NCBI RefSeq assembly: GCF_008801835.1
Contig: NZ_VZOW01000010.1
Span: 1-64,000 of the forward strand
Direction: 5' to 3'
Source: Cupriavidus pauculus
GTDB lineage: Bacteria; Pseudomonadota; Gammaproteobacteria; Burkholderiales; Burkholderiaceae
Length of the DNA stretch: 64,000 nucleotides
The notes under the pieces are model-generated. The model worked only from the letters and a program-made list of their open reading frames with translations, had not been told where the DNA came from and did no database searches. Of the stretch, positions 17,506 to 26,586 are shown one piece after another. The first letter of the stretch is position 1. Every line of letters starts with the position of its first letter. The translations under genes were made by a program, and so were the position numbers.

Positions 17506-19614
17506 GTGGCTCGTAAGACTCCCATTGAGCGCTACCGCAATATCGGTATTTCGGCTCACATTGACGCGGGTAAAACCACCACGACCGAGCGGATCCTGTT
17601 CTACACCGGTGTGAACCACAAGATCGGTGAAGTGCATGATGGCGCGGCCACCATGGACTGGATGGAGCAGGAGCAGGAGCGTGGCATCACGATCACCTCC
17701 GCTGCTACCACCGCCTTCTGGAAGGGCATGGGCGGCAACTACCCCGAGCACCGCTTCAACATCATCGACACCCCGGGCCACGTGGACTTCACCATCGAGG
17801 TGGAGCGTTCCATGCGCGTGCTGGACGGCGCATGCATGGTCTACTGCGCAGTGGGTGGCGTGCAGCCGCAGTCGGAAACCGTTTGGCGTCAGGCCAACAA
17901 GTACGGCGTGCCGCGTCTGGCGTTCGTCAACAAGATGGACCGTACCGGCGCGAACTTCTTCAAGGTCTACGACCAGCTGAAGACCCGCCTGAAGGCCAAC
18001 CCGGTGCCCGTGGTGGTGCCGATCGGCGCTGAAGACGGCTTCCAGGGCGTCGTCGATTTGCTGGAAATGAAGGCGATCATCTGGGACGAAGCCAGCCAGG
18101 GCGTGAAGTTCGAGTACCAGGACATCCCGGCCGAACTGCAGGCTACCGCTGACGAATGGCGCGAGAAAATGGTCGAGTCTGCCGCCGAAGCCAGCGAAGA
18201 GCTGATGGAAAAGTACCTGGGCGGCGAAGAGCTGACCCGCGCCGAGATCGTGAAGGCGCTGCGTGACCGTACCATCGCCTGCGAAATCCAGCCGATGCTG
18301 TGCGGCACCGCGTTCAAGAACAAGGGCGTGCAGCGTATGCTCGACGCCGTGATCGATTTCCTGCCGTCGCCGGTCGATATTCCGCCGGTCAAGGGCGTGG
18401 ACGAGCGCGACGACGAGAAGAAGCTCGAGCGCAAGGCCGACGACAACGAGAAGTTCTCGGCGCTGGCGTTCAAGATCATGACCGACCCGTTCGTCGGCCA
18501 GCTGATCTTCTTCCGCGTCTACTCGGGCAAGATCAATTCGGGCGACACCGTGTACAACCCGGTGAAGCAGAAGAAGGAGCGTCTGGGCCGTATTCTGCAG
18601 ATGCACGCCAACCAGCGCGAGGAAATCAAGGAAGTGCTGGCCGGCGACATCGCCGCTGCCGTGGGCCTGAAGGACGCCACCACGGGCGACACGCTGTGCG
18701 ATCCGGCTGCACCGATCGTGCTCGAGCGCATGGTGTTCCCGGAGCCGGTGATCTCGCAGGCTGTCGAGCCGAAGACCAAGGCCGACCAGGAAAAGATGGG
18801 CATCGCCCTGAACCGCCTGGCCGCCGAAGATCCGTCGTTCCGCGTGCGTACCGATGAAGAATCGGGCCAGACCATCATTTCGGGCATGGGCGAGCTCCAC
18901 CTCGAAATTCTGGTCGACCGCATGAAGCGCGAATTCGGCGTGGAAGCCAACATCGGCGCGCCGCAAGTGGCCTACCGCGAAACCATCCGCAAGAAGGCTG
19001 AAGACGTCGAAGGCAAGTTCGTCAAGCAGTCGGGCGGTCGCGGCCAGTACGGTCACGCAGTGATCACGCTGGAACCGCAAGAGCCGGGCAAGGGCTTCGA
19101 ATTCATCGACGCCATCAAGGGCGGTGTGATTCCTCGCGAATACATCCCTGCGGTCGAAAAGGGTATCGTCGACACGCTGCCGTCCGGCATTCTGGCGGGC
19201 TTCCCGGTGGTCGACGTGAAGGTGACGCTGACATTCGGTTCGTACCACGATGTGGACTCGAACGAAAACGCGTTCCGCATGGCCGGCTCGATGGCTTTCA
19301 AGGAAGCCATGCGCAAGGCCAGCCCGGTTCTGCTCGAGCCGATGATGGCCGTGGAAGTGGAAACGCCGGAAGACTACACCGGTACCGTGATGGGCGACCT
19401 GTCGTCCCGCCGCGGCATCGTGCAGGGCATGGACGACATGGTTGGCGGCGGCAAGATCATCAAGGCCGAAGTCCCGCTGTCGGAAATGTTCGGTTATTCC
19501 ACGTCGCTGCGCTCGGCCACGCAAGGCCGCGCCACGTACACGATGGAATTCAAGCACTACGCCGAAGCACCGAAGAACATCGCCGAAGCCGTGATGACGG
19601 CCAAGGGCAAGTAA
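17506..19614 (+). CDS. fusA: elongation factor G
   Basis: EF-G drives ribosomal translocation by GTP hydrolysis. The 702-residue product starts on GTG ([31 protein letters not shown]), preceded by AGAGG. GTPase motifs are [17 protein letters not shown] and NKMD. Domain IV carries [10 protein letters not shown] and the C-terminal domain V ends with [19 protein letters not shown]. The coding strand, like tuf, has no TTA, CTA or TCA codons. A hairpin with GGGCG/CGCCC arms lies in the 118-bp spacer upstream. Confidence 0.99.
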   Translation: MARKTPIERYRNIGISAHIDAGKTTTTERILFYTGVNHKIGEVHDGAATMDWMEQEQERGITITSAATTAFWKGMGGNYPEHRFNIIDTPGHVDFTIEVERSMRVLDGACMVYCAVGGVQPQSETVWRQANKYGVPRLAFVNKMDRTGANFFKVYDQLKTRLKANPVPVVVPIGAEDGFQGVVDLLEMKAIIWDEASQGVKFEYQDIPAELQATADEWREKMVESAAEASEELMEKYLGGEELTRAEIVKALRDRTIACEIQPMLCGTAFKNKGVQRMLDAVIDFLPSPVDIPPVKGVDERDDEKKLERKADDNEKFSALAFKIMTDPFVGQLIFFRVYSGKINSGDTVYNPVKQKKERLGRILQMHANQREEIKEVLAGDIAAAVGLKDATTGDTLCDPAAPIVLERMVFPEPVISQAVEPKTKADQEKMGIALNRLAAEDPSFRVRTDEESGQTIISGMGELHLEILVDRMKREFGVEANIGAPQVAYRETIRKKAEDVEGKFVKQSGGRGQYGHAVITLEPQEPGKGFEFIDAIKGGVIPREYIPAVEKGIVDTLPSGILAGFPVVDVKVTLTFGSYHDVDSNENAFRMAGSMAFKEAMRKASPVLLEPMMAVEVETPEDYTGTVMGDLSSRRGIVQGMDDMVGGGKIIKAEVPLSEMFGYSTSLRSATQGRATYTMEFKHYAEAPKNIAEAVMTAKGK

Positions 19615-19624
19615 TAGAAGTTCC

Positions 19625-19650
19625 GCCGCCGTGCGGTTACGCACGGCGGC
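19625..19650 (+). other. hairpin in the fusA-tuf spacer
   Basis: GCCGCCGTGC (19625-19634) and GCACGGCGGC (19641-19650) form a perfect 10-bp stem with a 6-nt loop. There is no T-tract. It probably modulates stability or processing of the fusA-tuf message rather than ending it. Confidence 0.5.
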
Positions 19651-19692
19651 GCAATGAATCGAATCAGACTGCATTCCATTAGGAGCTGAAAC

Positions 19693-20883
19693 ATGGCAAA
19701 GGAAAAGTTCGAGCGGACTAAGCCGCACGTGAACGTAGGTACGATTGGTCACGTTGACCATGGCAAGACGACGCTGACGGCGGCGATTGCAACGGTGCTG
19801 GCCGCGAAGTTCGGTGGTGCCGCGAAGAAGTACGACGAAATCGACGCAGCGCCGGAAGAAAAGGCACGCGGTATCACGATCAACACCGCACACGTGGAAT
19901 ACGAGACGGCCAACCGCCACTACGCCCACGTTGACTGCCCGGGCCACGCCGACTATGTGAAGAACATGATCACGGGCGCCGCGCAGATGGACGGCGCGAT
20001 CCTGGTTTGCTCGGCCGCTGACGGCCCGATGCCGCAAACGCGCGAGCACATCCTGCTGGCCCGTCAGGTTGGCGTGCCTTACATCATCGTGTTCCTGAAC
20101 AAGTGCGACATGGTGGACGACGCCGAGCTGCTCGAGCTGGTGGAAATGGAAGTGCGCGAGCTGCTGTCGAAGTACGAGTTCCCGGGCGACGACACGCCGA
20201 TCATCAAGGGTTCGGCCAAGCTGGCGCTGGAAGGCGACAAGGGCGAGCTGGGCGAAGTGGCGATCATGAACCTGGCCGACGCGCTGGACACGTACATCCC
20301 GACGCCGGAGCGCGCCGTGGACGGTACGTTCCTGATGCCGGTGGAAGACGTGTTCTCGATCTCGGGTCGCGGCACGGTGGTGACCGGTCGTATCGAGCGT
20401 GGCGTGATCAAGGTCGGTGAGGAAATCGAAATCGTGGGTATCCGCCCGACGGTCAAGACCACCTGCACCGGCGTGGAAATGTTCCGCAAGCTGCTGGACC
20501 AAGGTCAGGCAGGCGACAACGTGGGTCTGCTGCTGCGCGGCACGAAGCGCGAAGACGTGGAGCGCGGCCAAGTGCTGTGCAAGCCGGGTTCGATCAAGCC
20601 GCACACGCACTTCACCGGTGAGGTGTACATCCTGTCGAAGGACGAAGGTGGCCGTCACACGCCGTTCTTCAACAACTACCGCCCGCAGTTCTATTTCCGT
20701 ACGACCGACGTGACCGGCTCGATCGAGCTGCCGAAGGACAAGGAAATGGTCATGCCGGGTGACAACGTGTCGATCACCGTCAAGCTGATCGCCCCGATCG
20801 CCATGGAAGAAGGCCTGCGCTTCGCTATCCGCGAAGGCGGTCGTACCGTCGGCGCCGGCGTTGTGGCAAAGATCCTCGACTAA
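19693..20883 (+). CDS. tuf: elongation factor Tu, copy 2
   Basis: This is the complete 396-residue EF-Tu, starting [26 protein letters not shown] with an AGGAG ribosome site ten bases upstream. Motifs are as in copy 1. From codon 6 to two bases past the stop it is identical in DNA sequence to positions 1-1178. It is the last gene of the classic str operon, with rpsJ following after 79 bp. Confidence 0.99.
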   Translation: MAKEKFERTKPHVNVGTIGHVDHGKTTLTAAIATVLAAKFGGAAKKYDEIDAAPEEKARGITINTAHVEYETANRHYAHVDCPGHADYVKNMITGAAQMDGAILVCSAADGPMPQTREHILLARQVGVPYIIVFLNKCDMVDDAELLELVEMEVRELLSKYEFPGDDTPIIKGSAKLALEGDKGELGEVAIMNLADALDTYIPTPERAVDGTFLMPVEDVFSISGRGTVVTGRIERGVIKVGEEIEIVGIRPTVKTTCTGVEMFRKLLDQGQAGDNVGLLLRGTKREDVERGQVLCKPGSIKPHTHFTGEVYILSKDEGGRHTPFFNNYRPQFYFRTTDVTGSIELPKDKEMVMPGDNVSITVKLIAPIAMEEGLRFAIREGGRTVGAGVVAKILD

Positions 20884-20885
20884 GC
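19708..20885 (+). repeat. direct repeat, tuf copy 2
   Basis: This is the partner of the repeat at 1-1178, in the same orientation and offset by 19,707 bp. Recombination between the two would delete or duplicate the secE-fusA block. Because the block is essential, only duplication would be viable. Confidence 0.93.
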
Positions 20886-20919
20886 TATCGTCCTGGGGCA
20901 TGCCTGCGGGCATGTCCCC

Positions 20920-20925
20920 TATAAT
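20920..20925 (+). promoter_or_regulatory. possible -10 element before rpsJ
   Basis: A perfect TATAAT lies 38 bp before the rpsJ start, but no acceptable -35 box is found 16-18 bp upstream. A GGGGCATG/CATGTCCCC imperfect hairpin (20895-20919) immediately precedes it and could weakly terminate the tuf message. A secondary rpsJ promoter is possible but unproven. Confidence 0.3.
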
Positions 20926-20962
20926 CCGGGCTCATCGCCCATCGCTCTTTTAAGGAACAATC

Positions 20963-21271
20963 ATGCAGAACCAGAAGATCCGTATCCGCCTGAAGGCTTT
21001 CGACTACCGTCTGATCGACCAGTCGGCCGCTGAGATCGTGGATACCGCCAAGCGTACCGGTGCCATCGTCAAGGGTCCCGTGCCCCTGCCGACCCGCATC
21101 CAGCGCTTCGATATCCTGCGTTCGCCGCACGTCAACAAGACCAGCCGCGATCAGTTCGAGATCCGCACTCACCAGCGCCTGATGGACATCGTCGATCCGA
21201 CGGACAAGACCGTCGACGCGCTGATGAAGCTCGACCTGCCGGCCGGCGTGGACGTCGAGATCAAGGTGTAA
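20963..21271 (+). CDS. rpsJ: 30S ribosomal protein S10
   Basis: S10 is a 30S head protein and, with NusB and NusG, an antitermination factor. The 102-residue product starts [21 protein letters not shown] and contains [12 protein letters not shown] and the [20 protein letters not shown] segment. The ribosome site TTTAAGGA is close. rpsJ normally leads straight into rplC. Here an intrinsic terminator follows 36 bp after the stop, and rplC lies 5.6 kb away beyond a catabolic cassette. Confidence 0.98.
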   Translation: MQNQKIRIRLKAFDYRLIDQSAAEIVDTAKRTGAIVKGPVPLPTRIQRFDILRSPHVNKTSRDQFEIRTHQRLMDIVDPTDKTVDALMKLDLPAGVDVEIKV

Positions 21272-21307
21272 GGATGTTTTGGGCCGGCTTGTCCGGTCCG
21301 ATGCAGC

Positions 21308-21337
21308 AAAAAAGGCGAACTTCGGTTCGCCTTTTTT
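21308..21337 (+). terminator. bidirectional terminator after rpsJ
   Basis: AAAAAAGGCGAAC (21308-21320), loop TTCG, and GTTCGCCTTTTTT (21325-21337) form a very stable hairpin with a UUCG tetraloop flanked by A and T runs. It can stop rpsJ transcription from the left and the regulator gene (21382-22395, minus strand) from the right, insulating the ribosomal operon from the cassette. Confidence 0.93.
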
Positions 21338-21381
21338 GTTTGGGCGCCAAGGTTGCGCCATGCATTCTCCAACCGCATTCC

Positions 21382-22395
21382 TCAGCCGCGGCCACGCCTT
21401 TGCAGCGTCTTGGCCGGGCATTCGCCGAACGCGCGCCGATATTCCGCGCTGAATCGTCCCAGATGCGAAAAGCCCCAGCGCAACGCTGCGCTCGTCACTG
21501 AAGTGAGCGCCGGATCGTTGAGCAGATCCTGCCGTACCCGTTCCAGCCGCACCGTGCGTAGATAAACCATCGGGCTCAGGCCGCGATGTTCGCGAAATCC
21601 CGCATACAAGCTGCGCAGGCTCACGCCGGCCAGCTCGGCCAGAAACGCCGGCGTCAGCGGCGCGTCGGCATGCGCGTGAATATGTTCCTCGACCACCTTC
21701 ACATGTCGCGGCGCCAGCGGTTTGCCGTTCTCGCGCAGCCTGTCCGAAAGACTGTGCGGCTGGCACGTCAGCAGCGCGCCTATCACCAACTGTTCCAGCT
21801 GGCACGCGGTCAGCGGATGACTGATCGTTTCCGGCGCGTGGGCCAACGTCTGCGCCAGATACTGCATCAGTGCATGCCAGCCGGTACCTCGCCATGCCAT
21901 GTCGAGCCGGAAACGCAGCGGCAGATTGGGCTTGTGTCCCACATATGCGGAACAGATTCGCTCGAGCGCGCTTCGCTCGATGCGCACAATCAATTGGTCG
22001 TTGTCGGCGCTCCAGCGCATCCGCAACGCTTCGCTTGGCGTGAGCACGGATGCCAGCGCCGCATCCGAAACAACGTGCTGGCTGCCGCAACGGATATCGG
22101 CCTGACCCGCCATCGGCATCTGCACGAGGAGGAAATCGCCGAGCGGCCCGGGGTCGATCGTCACGTCGCCGCCATAAGCGAGCCGATTGAACGACACCGA
22201 CCCGAGTGGGGCATGGTGCATGCGCGCATGCAGCGAGCCGCCGTGCAGGGTTAGCCGATGGGGTTTGAAGACTGACCCGACGCGCGCTCGCGTGGTGTCG
22301 AGATCGACGGTGTCAAATACGCGCCGCGCAGTGTCGCGCAGCAGCGCTTCTGTCAGCGGTGTCGCAGGCGGGGCAGTCGGGGGCATCGGCAGCAT
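21382..22395 (-). CDS. AraC/XylS-family transcriptional activator
   Basis: A 337-residue regulator. The N-terminal two thirds resembles the AraC-binding-like effector domain of XylS/FeaR proteins. The C-terminal 100 residues are a double helix-turn-helix: LTPAFLAELAGVSLRSLYAGFREHRG and the closing GFSHLGRFSAEYRRAFGECPA, wording typical of XylS-like activators of aromatic catabolism. I chose the ATG at 22395 because AGGAG lies seven bases upstream; longer in-frame starts give an unrelated Arg-rich leader. It diverges from the catabolic operon at 22704. The shared region carries XylS-type half-sites, so it probably activates that operon in response to the pathway substrate. Confidence 0.88.
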   Translation of the reverse strand: MLPMPPTAPPATPLTEALLRDTARRVFDTVDLDTTRARVGSVFKPHRLTLHGGSLHARMHHAPLGSVSFNRLAYGGDVTIDPGPLGDFLLVQMPMAGQADIRCGSQHVVSDAALASVLTPSEALRMRWSADNDQLIVRIERSALERICSAYVGHKPNLPLRFRLDMAWRGTGWHALMQYLAQTLAHAPETISHPLTACQLEQLVIGALLTCQPHSLSDRLRENGKPLAPRHVKVVEEHIHAHADAPLTPAFLAELAGVSLRSLYAGFREHRGLSPMVYLRTVRLERVRQDLLNDPALTSVTSAALRWGFSHLGRFSAEYRRAFGECPAKTLQRRGRG

Positions 22396-22460
22396 GTCTC
22401 GCTCCTGGCGGGGCCGGCCCTGACGCTGCCGCCTCCCCGAAGCCGCCCGGGCAAGCGTGC

Positions 22461-22498
22461 GCGCCAGATGATTCCGGCGGCGATCCGCCGTCTGGCGC
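22461..22498. promoter_or_regulatory. nested inverted repeat near the regulator start
   Basis: GCGCCAGA (22461-22468) pairs perfectly with TCTGGCGC (22491-22498), and inside it GGCGG (22476-22480) pairs with CCGCC (22485-22489). It lies in the 5' region of the AraC-type gene and could be an operator or an mRNA leader structure. Confidence 0.35.
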
Positions 22499-22585
22499 GG
22501 GGTGCGTGGCGGTAAATCGCTGCGCACCACTATAGCGGATTCGTCGGCGTCCCCGCACGGCCGCTTGTACAGCGACACACTTTCC

Positions 22586-22620
22586 TGCACTAATTGGATA
22601 ACCGCTGCATCCGGCGGCTA
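22586..22620 (+). promoter_or_regulatory. two XylS-type half-sites upstream of the catabolic operon
   Basis: TGCA-CTAATT-GGATA (22586-22600) and TGCA-TCCGGC-GGCTA (22606-22620) are two direct copies of the TGCA-N6-GGNTA pattern known from the XylS-controlled Pm promoter of the TOL plasmid. They are 20 bp apart start to start (21 bp in Pm). A -10-like CATGCT lies at 22643-22648, near the place expected if the proximal site overlaps the -35 region. Activator dependence is inferred. Confidence 0.6.
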
Positions 22621-22703
22621 GTTTGCTGCGCTGCGGGTCGTCCATGCTGGAAGCAAGGGCTGACACGCACGCGGTGGCCATTACCACCTACAGGAGAAAA
22701 AAC

Positions 22704-23930
22704 ATGGGCCAGACCATCCAGATCCAGACCCAGGACGGCAGTTTCACCGGATATCTCGCCACCCCGGCGGCGGGCAAGGGCCCGGGCATCGTGCTGTGCC
22801 AGGAGATCTTTGGCGTCAATTCGACCATGCGCAACGTGGCGGACTACTACGCCGAAGAGGGCTACACGGTGCTGGTGCCCGACCTGTTCTGGCGCATCGC
22901 GCCCGGCATCGAGCTGGACGAACGCAAGGATTTTCCGCGTGCGCTGGAGCTTTACCAGCAATTCGATGAGGACAAGGGCGTGCAGGACGTCGGCGCTGCG
23001 CTGCGCGCCCTGCGCGAGCGCGGTGAGTGTGTCGGCCAGACAGGTGTCTTGGGATTCTGCCTGGGCGGCAAGCTTGCCTACCTGGCCGCGTGCCGGCTGC
23101 CCGACGTGGCGTGCGCGGTGGGCTACTACGGGGTTGGCATCGAGCGCGCGCTGGACGAGGCCGCCAACATCCGCGGCCGGCTTGTGCTGCATGTGGCAGA
23201 GCGGGATGGCTTCTGCCCGCCCGAAGCGCAGGCGCGCATCCGCGAGGCGCTGCAAGATCGGCCCAACATCGAGATGTATGTGTACGCCGGCATGGACCAC
23301 GCATTCGCGCGGGCGGGCGGCGAGCATTTCGACAAGGCGTCGGCGTTGATGGCGCATCAGCGGTCGATCGCGGCATTCCGCACAGAAATGGGCCCGCATT
23401 ACGACTTCTCCGCGCTATGGGACAAGCATTGCGAATACGAATTCGCGGTCCGCGATGTCGATGCCACCATGGCAACGATGGTCGGGGAACCCTATGTGAA
23501 CCACATCCCGACGATGACCGGGGGTGTCGGCTACCGCCAGCTCAAGCGCTTCTATCAGCATCACTTCGTCCACAGCAATCCGCCGGACACCACGCTGATT
23601 CCGCTGTCGCGCACGATCGGCGCCAACCAGGTGGTCGACGAGATGCTGTTCTGCTTCACCCATACGTGCGAGATCGACTGGATGCTGCCCGGCGTGCCGC
23701 CGACCGGCAAGCGAGTCGAAATACCGCTGATCGCGATCGTGAAGTTCCGCGGCGACAAGCTGTACCACGAGCATATCTACTGGGACCAGGCCAGCGTGCT
23801 GGTGCAGATCGGTTTGCTGGACCCGAAGGGTTTGCCGGTGGCCGGCGTCGAGACCGCGCGCAAGCTGCTCGACGAGACACTGCCATCGAACACGCTGATG
23901 CCGCGCTGGCGCGAAAGCGAAGGCAAATGA
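22704..23930 (+). CDS. dienelactone hydrolase domain fused to NTF2/SnoaL-like domain
   Basis: A 408-residue two-domain protein. Residues 1-225 form a dienelactone hydrolase fold with Glu34 (CQEIFGVN), nucleophile Cys119 (GFCLGGK), Asp168 (ERDGF) and His199 (GMDHAF), matching the DLH triad. Residues 235-390 resemble a SnoaL/NTF2-like cone domain (YEFAVRDVDATMATM, VVDEMLFCFTHTCEIDWMLPG, HEHIYWDQASVL). The ATG at 22704 follows AGGAG. It is first in an operon with an SDR, a flavin monooxygenase and a reductase. In the indole-degrading iif cluster of Acinetobacter (recalled from the literature) a cofactor-free oxygenase, IifA, acts on 3-hydroxyindolin-2-one; equating this fusion with that step is inference. 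Lactone or ester hydrolysis is the alternative. Confidence 0.85.
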   Translation: MGQTIQIQTQDGSFTGYLATPAAGKGPGIVLCQEIFGVNSTMRNVADYYAEEGYTVLVPDLFWRIAPGIELDERKDFPRALELYQQFDEDKGVQDVGAALRALRERGECVGQTGVLGFCLGGKLAYLAACRLPDVACAVGYYGVGIERALDEAANIRGRLVLHVAERDGFCPPEAQARIREALQDRPNIEMYVYAGMDHAFARAGGEHFDKASALMAHQRSIAAFRTEMGPHYDFSALWDKHCEYEFAVRDVDATMATMVGEPYVNHIPTMTGGVGYRQLKRFYQHHFVHSNPPDTTLIPLSRTIGANQVVDEMLFCFTHTCEIDWMLPGVPPTGKRVEIPLIAIVKFRGDKLYHEHIYWDQASVLVQIGLLDPKGLPVAGVETARKLLDETLPSNTLMPRWRESEGK

Positions 23931-24003
23931 TGGCCTGAAACCGGCCGCAAACCACGGGCGGCACGCTGATGCCGCCCGGTATTTCCAACGAGGAGACACC
24001 ACC

Positions 24004-24792
24004 ATGAAGGGCTTGCAGGACAAGGTCGCGATTGTGACGGGAGGCGCCACGCTGATCGGCGTCGGCGTGGCGCGTGCATTTGTGGACGCAGGCGCCCGAG
24101 TGGCGATCCTCGACATCGACGCCGCGGCGGGCGAGCGGGCCGCGACATCGCTGGGATCGAACGCGATGTTCGTGCATACCGATATCACGCAAGACGCGCA
24201 GATCCGCGATGCGATCGAGCGCGTGGCGGAGCGCTTCGGTGCCATCGATTTCCTGGTCAATCTGGCCTGCACTTATCTCGACGACGGATTTCAATCGCCG
24301 CGTGCCGACTGGCTGGCCGCACTCGACGTAAACGTGGTGTCCAGCGTGATGGTGGCACAGGCAGTGCATCCGCATATGCGGGCGCGCGGCGGCGGAGCGA
24401 TCGTCAACTTCACCAGCATTTCGGCGCGCGTCGCGCAAACCGGGCGCTGGCTATATCCCGTTTCGAAAGCGGCGATGGCGCAGCTGACGCGCAGCATGGC
24501 GATGGACCTCGCGCGGGACCGCATCCGCGTCAATGCCGTATCGCCCGGATGGACCTGGTGCAGGCTGATGGACGAAGTCAGCGGCGGCAATCGCGCCCGC
24601 ACCGATGCCGTGGCCGCGCCGTTCCATCTGCTTGGGCGCGTTGGAGAGCCGGACGAAGTTGCGCAAGTCGTGCTGTTCCTGTGCTCCGATCACGCGAGTT
24701 TTGTCACCGGCGCCGACTATGCGGTGGATGGCGGATATTCCGCCATGGGGCCGGAGCAGAATGCGCCCGCCATCGGCAAGCTGGCCGGTTGA
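24004..24792 (+). CDS. short-chain dehydrogenase/reductase
   Basis: A 262-residue classical SDR oxidoreductase. The cofactor motif is TGGATLIGVG (residues 12-20). Asp37 at the end of the second strand favours NAD(H) over NADP(H). The catalytic set is Ser138 or Ser140, Tyr151 and Lys155 (YPVSK). The usual NNAG is NLAC here, a mild deviation. The C-terminus has the common YAVDGGYSAMG. An AGGAG site precedes the ATG. In the proposed pathway it would oxidise a dihydrodiol made by the downstream monooxygenase, as IifB does to indole-2,3-dihydrodiol; the true substrate is not shown by sequence. Confidence 0.9.
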   Translation: MKGLQDKVAIVTGGATLIGVGVARAFVDAGARVAILDIDAAAGERAATSLGSNAMFVHTDITQDAQIRDAIERVAERFGAIDFLVNLACTYLDDGFQSPRADWLAALDVNVVSSVMVAQAVHPHMRARGGGAIVNFTSISARVAQTGRWLYPVSKAAMAQLTRSMAMDLARDRIRVNAVSPGWTWCRLMDEVSGGNRARTDAVAAPFHLLGRVGEPDEVAQVVLFLCSDHASFVTGADYAVDGGYSAMGPEQNAPAIGKLAG

Positions 24793-24828
24793 GGACGACT
24801 TCCAACAATGACCACGGAGACAATCATG

Positions 24829-26067
24829 GGCCAACGTATTGCAATTGTCGGCGCCGGCCAGTCCGGTTTGCAGATGGCCTTGGGGCTGCAGGCCAACGGC
24901 TACCGCGTGACGCTGCTATCCAACCGTACGCCGGATCAGATTCGCGCCGGAAAGGTGATGTCCAGCCAATGCATGTTCGATCGAGCCTTGCAGACTGAGC
25001 GGGAACTGGGTTTGAACTGGTGGGAAGACAGCTGCCCGTCGGTGGAGGGCATCGGGCTGGCCATTCCGCATCCGGAGCAACCGGGCGCGAAGGTGATCGA
25101 TTGGGCCGCGCGGCTGCATCGCCCCGCGCAGGCCGTGGATCAGCGACTGAAAATGCCGGCGTGGATGGACGCCTTTGTCGCGCGCGGCGGAGACTTGCGC
25201 ATTGTCGATGTGGGCCTGGACGAACTGGAGGCATTGACTGTCGAGCATGATCTCGTGCTGCTTGCGGCCGGCAAGGGTGAAATCGTCAGTCGTTTTGAGC
25301 GCGATGCCGACCGTAGCCCGTTCGCCGCGCCGCAGCGTGCGCTGGCGCTTACCTACGTGACGGGCATGACGCCGCGCCAGCCGTTCTCGCGCGTTTGTTT
25401 CAATCTCATCCCCGGTGTCGGCGAGTACTTCGTCTTCCCAGCGCTCACGCTGTCGGGACCATGCGAAATCATGGTGTTCGAAGGCATTCCCGGCGGCCCC
25501 ATGGACCGCTGGGCCGAGGCGCGTACGCCCGAAGCCCACCTGCAGGAGAGCCTGCGCATCTTGCGTACGTATCTGCCGTGGGAGGCAGAGCGTTGCGAAG
25601 ACGTGTCGTTGACCGACGCCAACGGCGTCCTGTCCGGTCGATTTGCGCCGACCGTGCGCAAGCCGGTGCTGACGTTGCCTTCCGGACGACTGGTCTTCGG
25701 TATGGCCGACGCAGTGGTCGTGAACGACCCCATCACGGGGCAAGGGTCGAACAACGCGGCGAAATGCTGCAAGGTCTATCTCGACAGCATCCTCGCCAGC
25801 GAAGGTGCCCCGTTCGATGCCGACTGGATGCATGCGACGTTCGAGCGTTACTGGCAATACGCCAGCGCCGTAGTCAACTGGACCAACTCGCTGCTGACGC
25901 CGCCGCCCGCCCATATCCTGGAACTGCTCGGTGCCGCAGGCGCATCCGATGCGCTGGCCAGCCGCATTGCCAACGGCTTCGACAACCCGCCCGACTTCTT
26001 TCCGTGGTGGAGCGATCCCGCGGCCTGCCGGCAATTGATCGGCGAACAGACGGCGAAGGCCGCCTGA
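24829..26067 (+). CDS. styrene/indole monooxygenase-type FAD oxygenase, large subunit
   Basis: A 412-residue group E flavoprotein monooxygenase, a two-component type that takes reduced FAD from a separate reductase. It has the N-terminal dinucleotide motif GAGQSG (residues 9-14), SPFAAPQRAL in the middle and NDPITGQGSN near the C-terminus, equivalent to DPVLGQGAN of StyA. I took the ATG at 24829, which has GGAG at a 7-base distance; an ATG at 24808 adds seven residues. Family members epoxidise styrene or oxidise indole. The neighbours (SDR, DLH-like fusion, AraC activator) favour an indole-type role, parallel to IifC, over styrene. The annotation alanine-phosphoribitol ligase sometimes seen for such proteins is not supported. 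Confidence 0.88.
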   Translation, partial: GQRIAIVGAGQSGLQMALGLQANGYRVTLLSNRTPDQIRAGKVMSSQCMFDRALQTERELGLNWWEDSCPSVEGIGLAIPHPEQPGAKVIDWAARLHRPAQAVDQRLKMPAWMDAFVARGGDLRIVDVGLDELEALTVEHDLVLLAAGKGEIVSRFERDADRSPFAAPQRALALTYVTGMTPRQPFSRVCFNLIPGVGEYFVFPALTLSGPCEIMVFEGIPGGPMDRWAEARTPEAHLQESLRILRTYLPWEAERCEDVSLTDANGVLSGRFAPTVRKPVLTLPSGRLVFGMADAVVVNDPITGQGSNNAAKCCKVYLDSILASEGAPFDADWMHATFERYWQYASAVVNWTNSLLTPPPAHILELLGAAGASDALASRIANGFDNPPDFFPWWSDPAACRQLIGEQTAKAA

Positions 26068-26085
26068 ATGCGCGAGGCATCGGAC

Positions 26086-26586
26086 ATGGATACAGTTTCG
26101 ACATCGGCGCTCGCGCCGGATCCCGCCAGCCTGCGGCGCGTATGTGGGCGATTCGCGACGGGCGTTGCCATCATTGGCGCACGTACGAAGCAAAACCAGG
26201 CGGTGGGGCTGACCGTCAATTCGTTTGGATCAGTTTCGCTGGAGCCGCCGCTGATCGTGTGGGACCTCGCCCGGCGCTCACCCAATGCGGGTTTGTTCAC
26301 GGTGGGCGCGCCATTCGGCGTCAGCATCCTGCGCGCCGGTCACGACGACCTGGCGCGCAGGTTCGCGCAGCCCTTGCCCGACAAGTTCGCTGGCGTCGCG
26401 CATTGGCGGTGTCCGGCCGGCGTGCCGTATCTGCAGGAGGCGCTCGCCACGCTGGCATGCGCCGTGGTGCAGGCTGAGCCGGTCGGCGATCACCTGCTGA
26501 TCGTGGGATCCGTGCGCGAAATCGCCGCGTCGGAAGGCGATCCACTGGTGTTCTACGGCGGCGCGTTCGCCCGTCTGGCTGCCTGA
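26086..26586 (+). CDS. flavin reductase, small component of the monooxygenase
   Basis: A 166-residue flavin reductase of the HpaC/StyB type, supplying reduced FAD to the oxygenase encoded just upstream. Family marks are LRRVCGRFATGVAI near the start, VGLTVNSFGSVSLEPPLIVWDL, and SEGDPLVFYGGAFARL at the C-terminus with the GDP motif involved in NADH binding. The ATG at 26086 has GAGG eight bases upstream. An in-frame ATG at 26068, directly after the monooxygenase stop and also with a possible ribosome site, would add six residues. It is last in the cassette; the rplC promoter begins about 110 bp later. Confidence 0.88.
   Translation: MDTVSTSALAPDPASLRRVCGRFATGVAIIGARTKQNQAVGLTVNSFGSVSLEPPLIVWDLARRSPNAGLFTVGAPFGVSILRAGHDDLARRFAQPLPDKFAGVAHWRCPAGVPYLQEALATLACAVVQAEPVGDHLLIVGSVREIAASEGDPLVFYGGAFARLAA

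Noticed and set aside
17452..20913. Minus-strand open frame of 1153 codons over fusA-tuf
   Set aside because: Same cause as above: in-register antisense to two highly biased genes.
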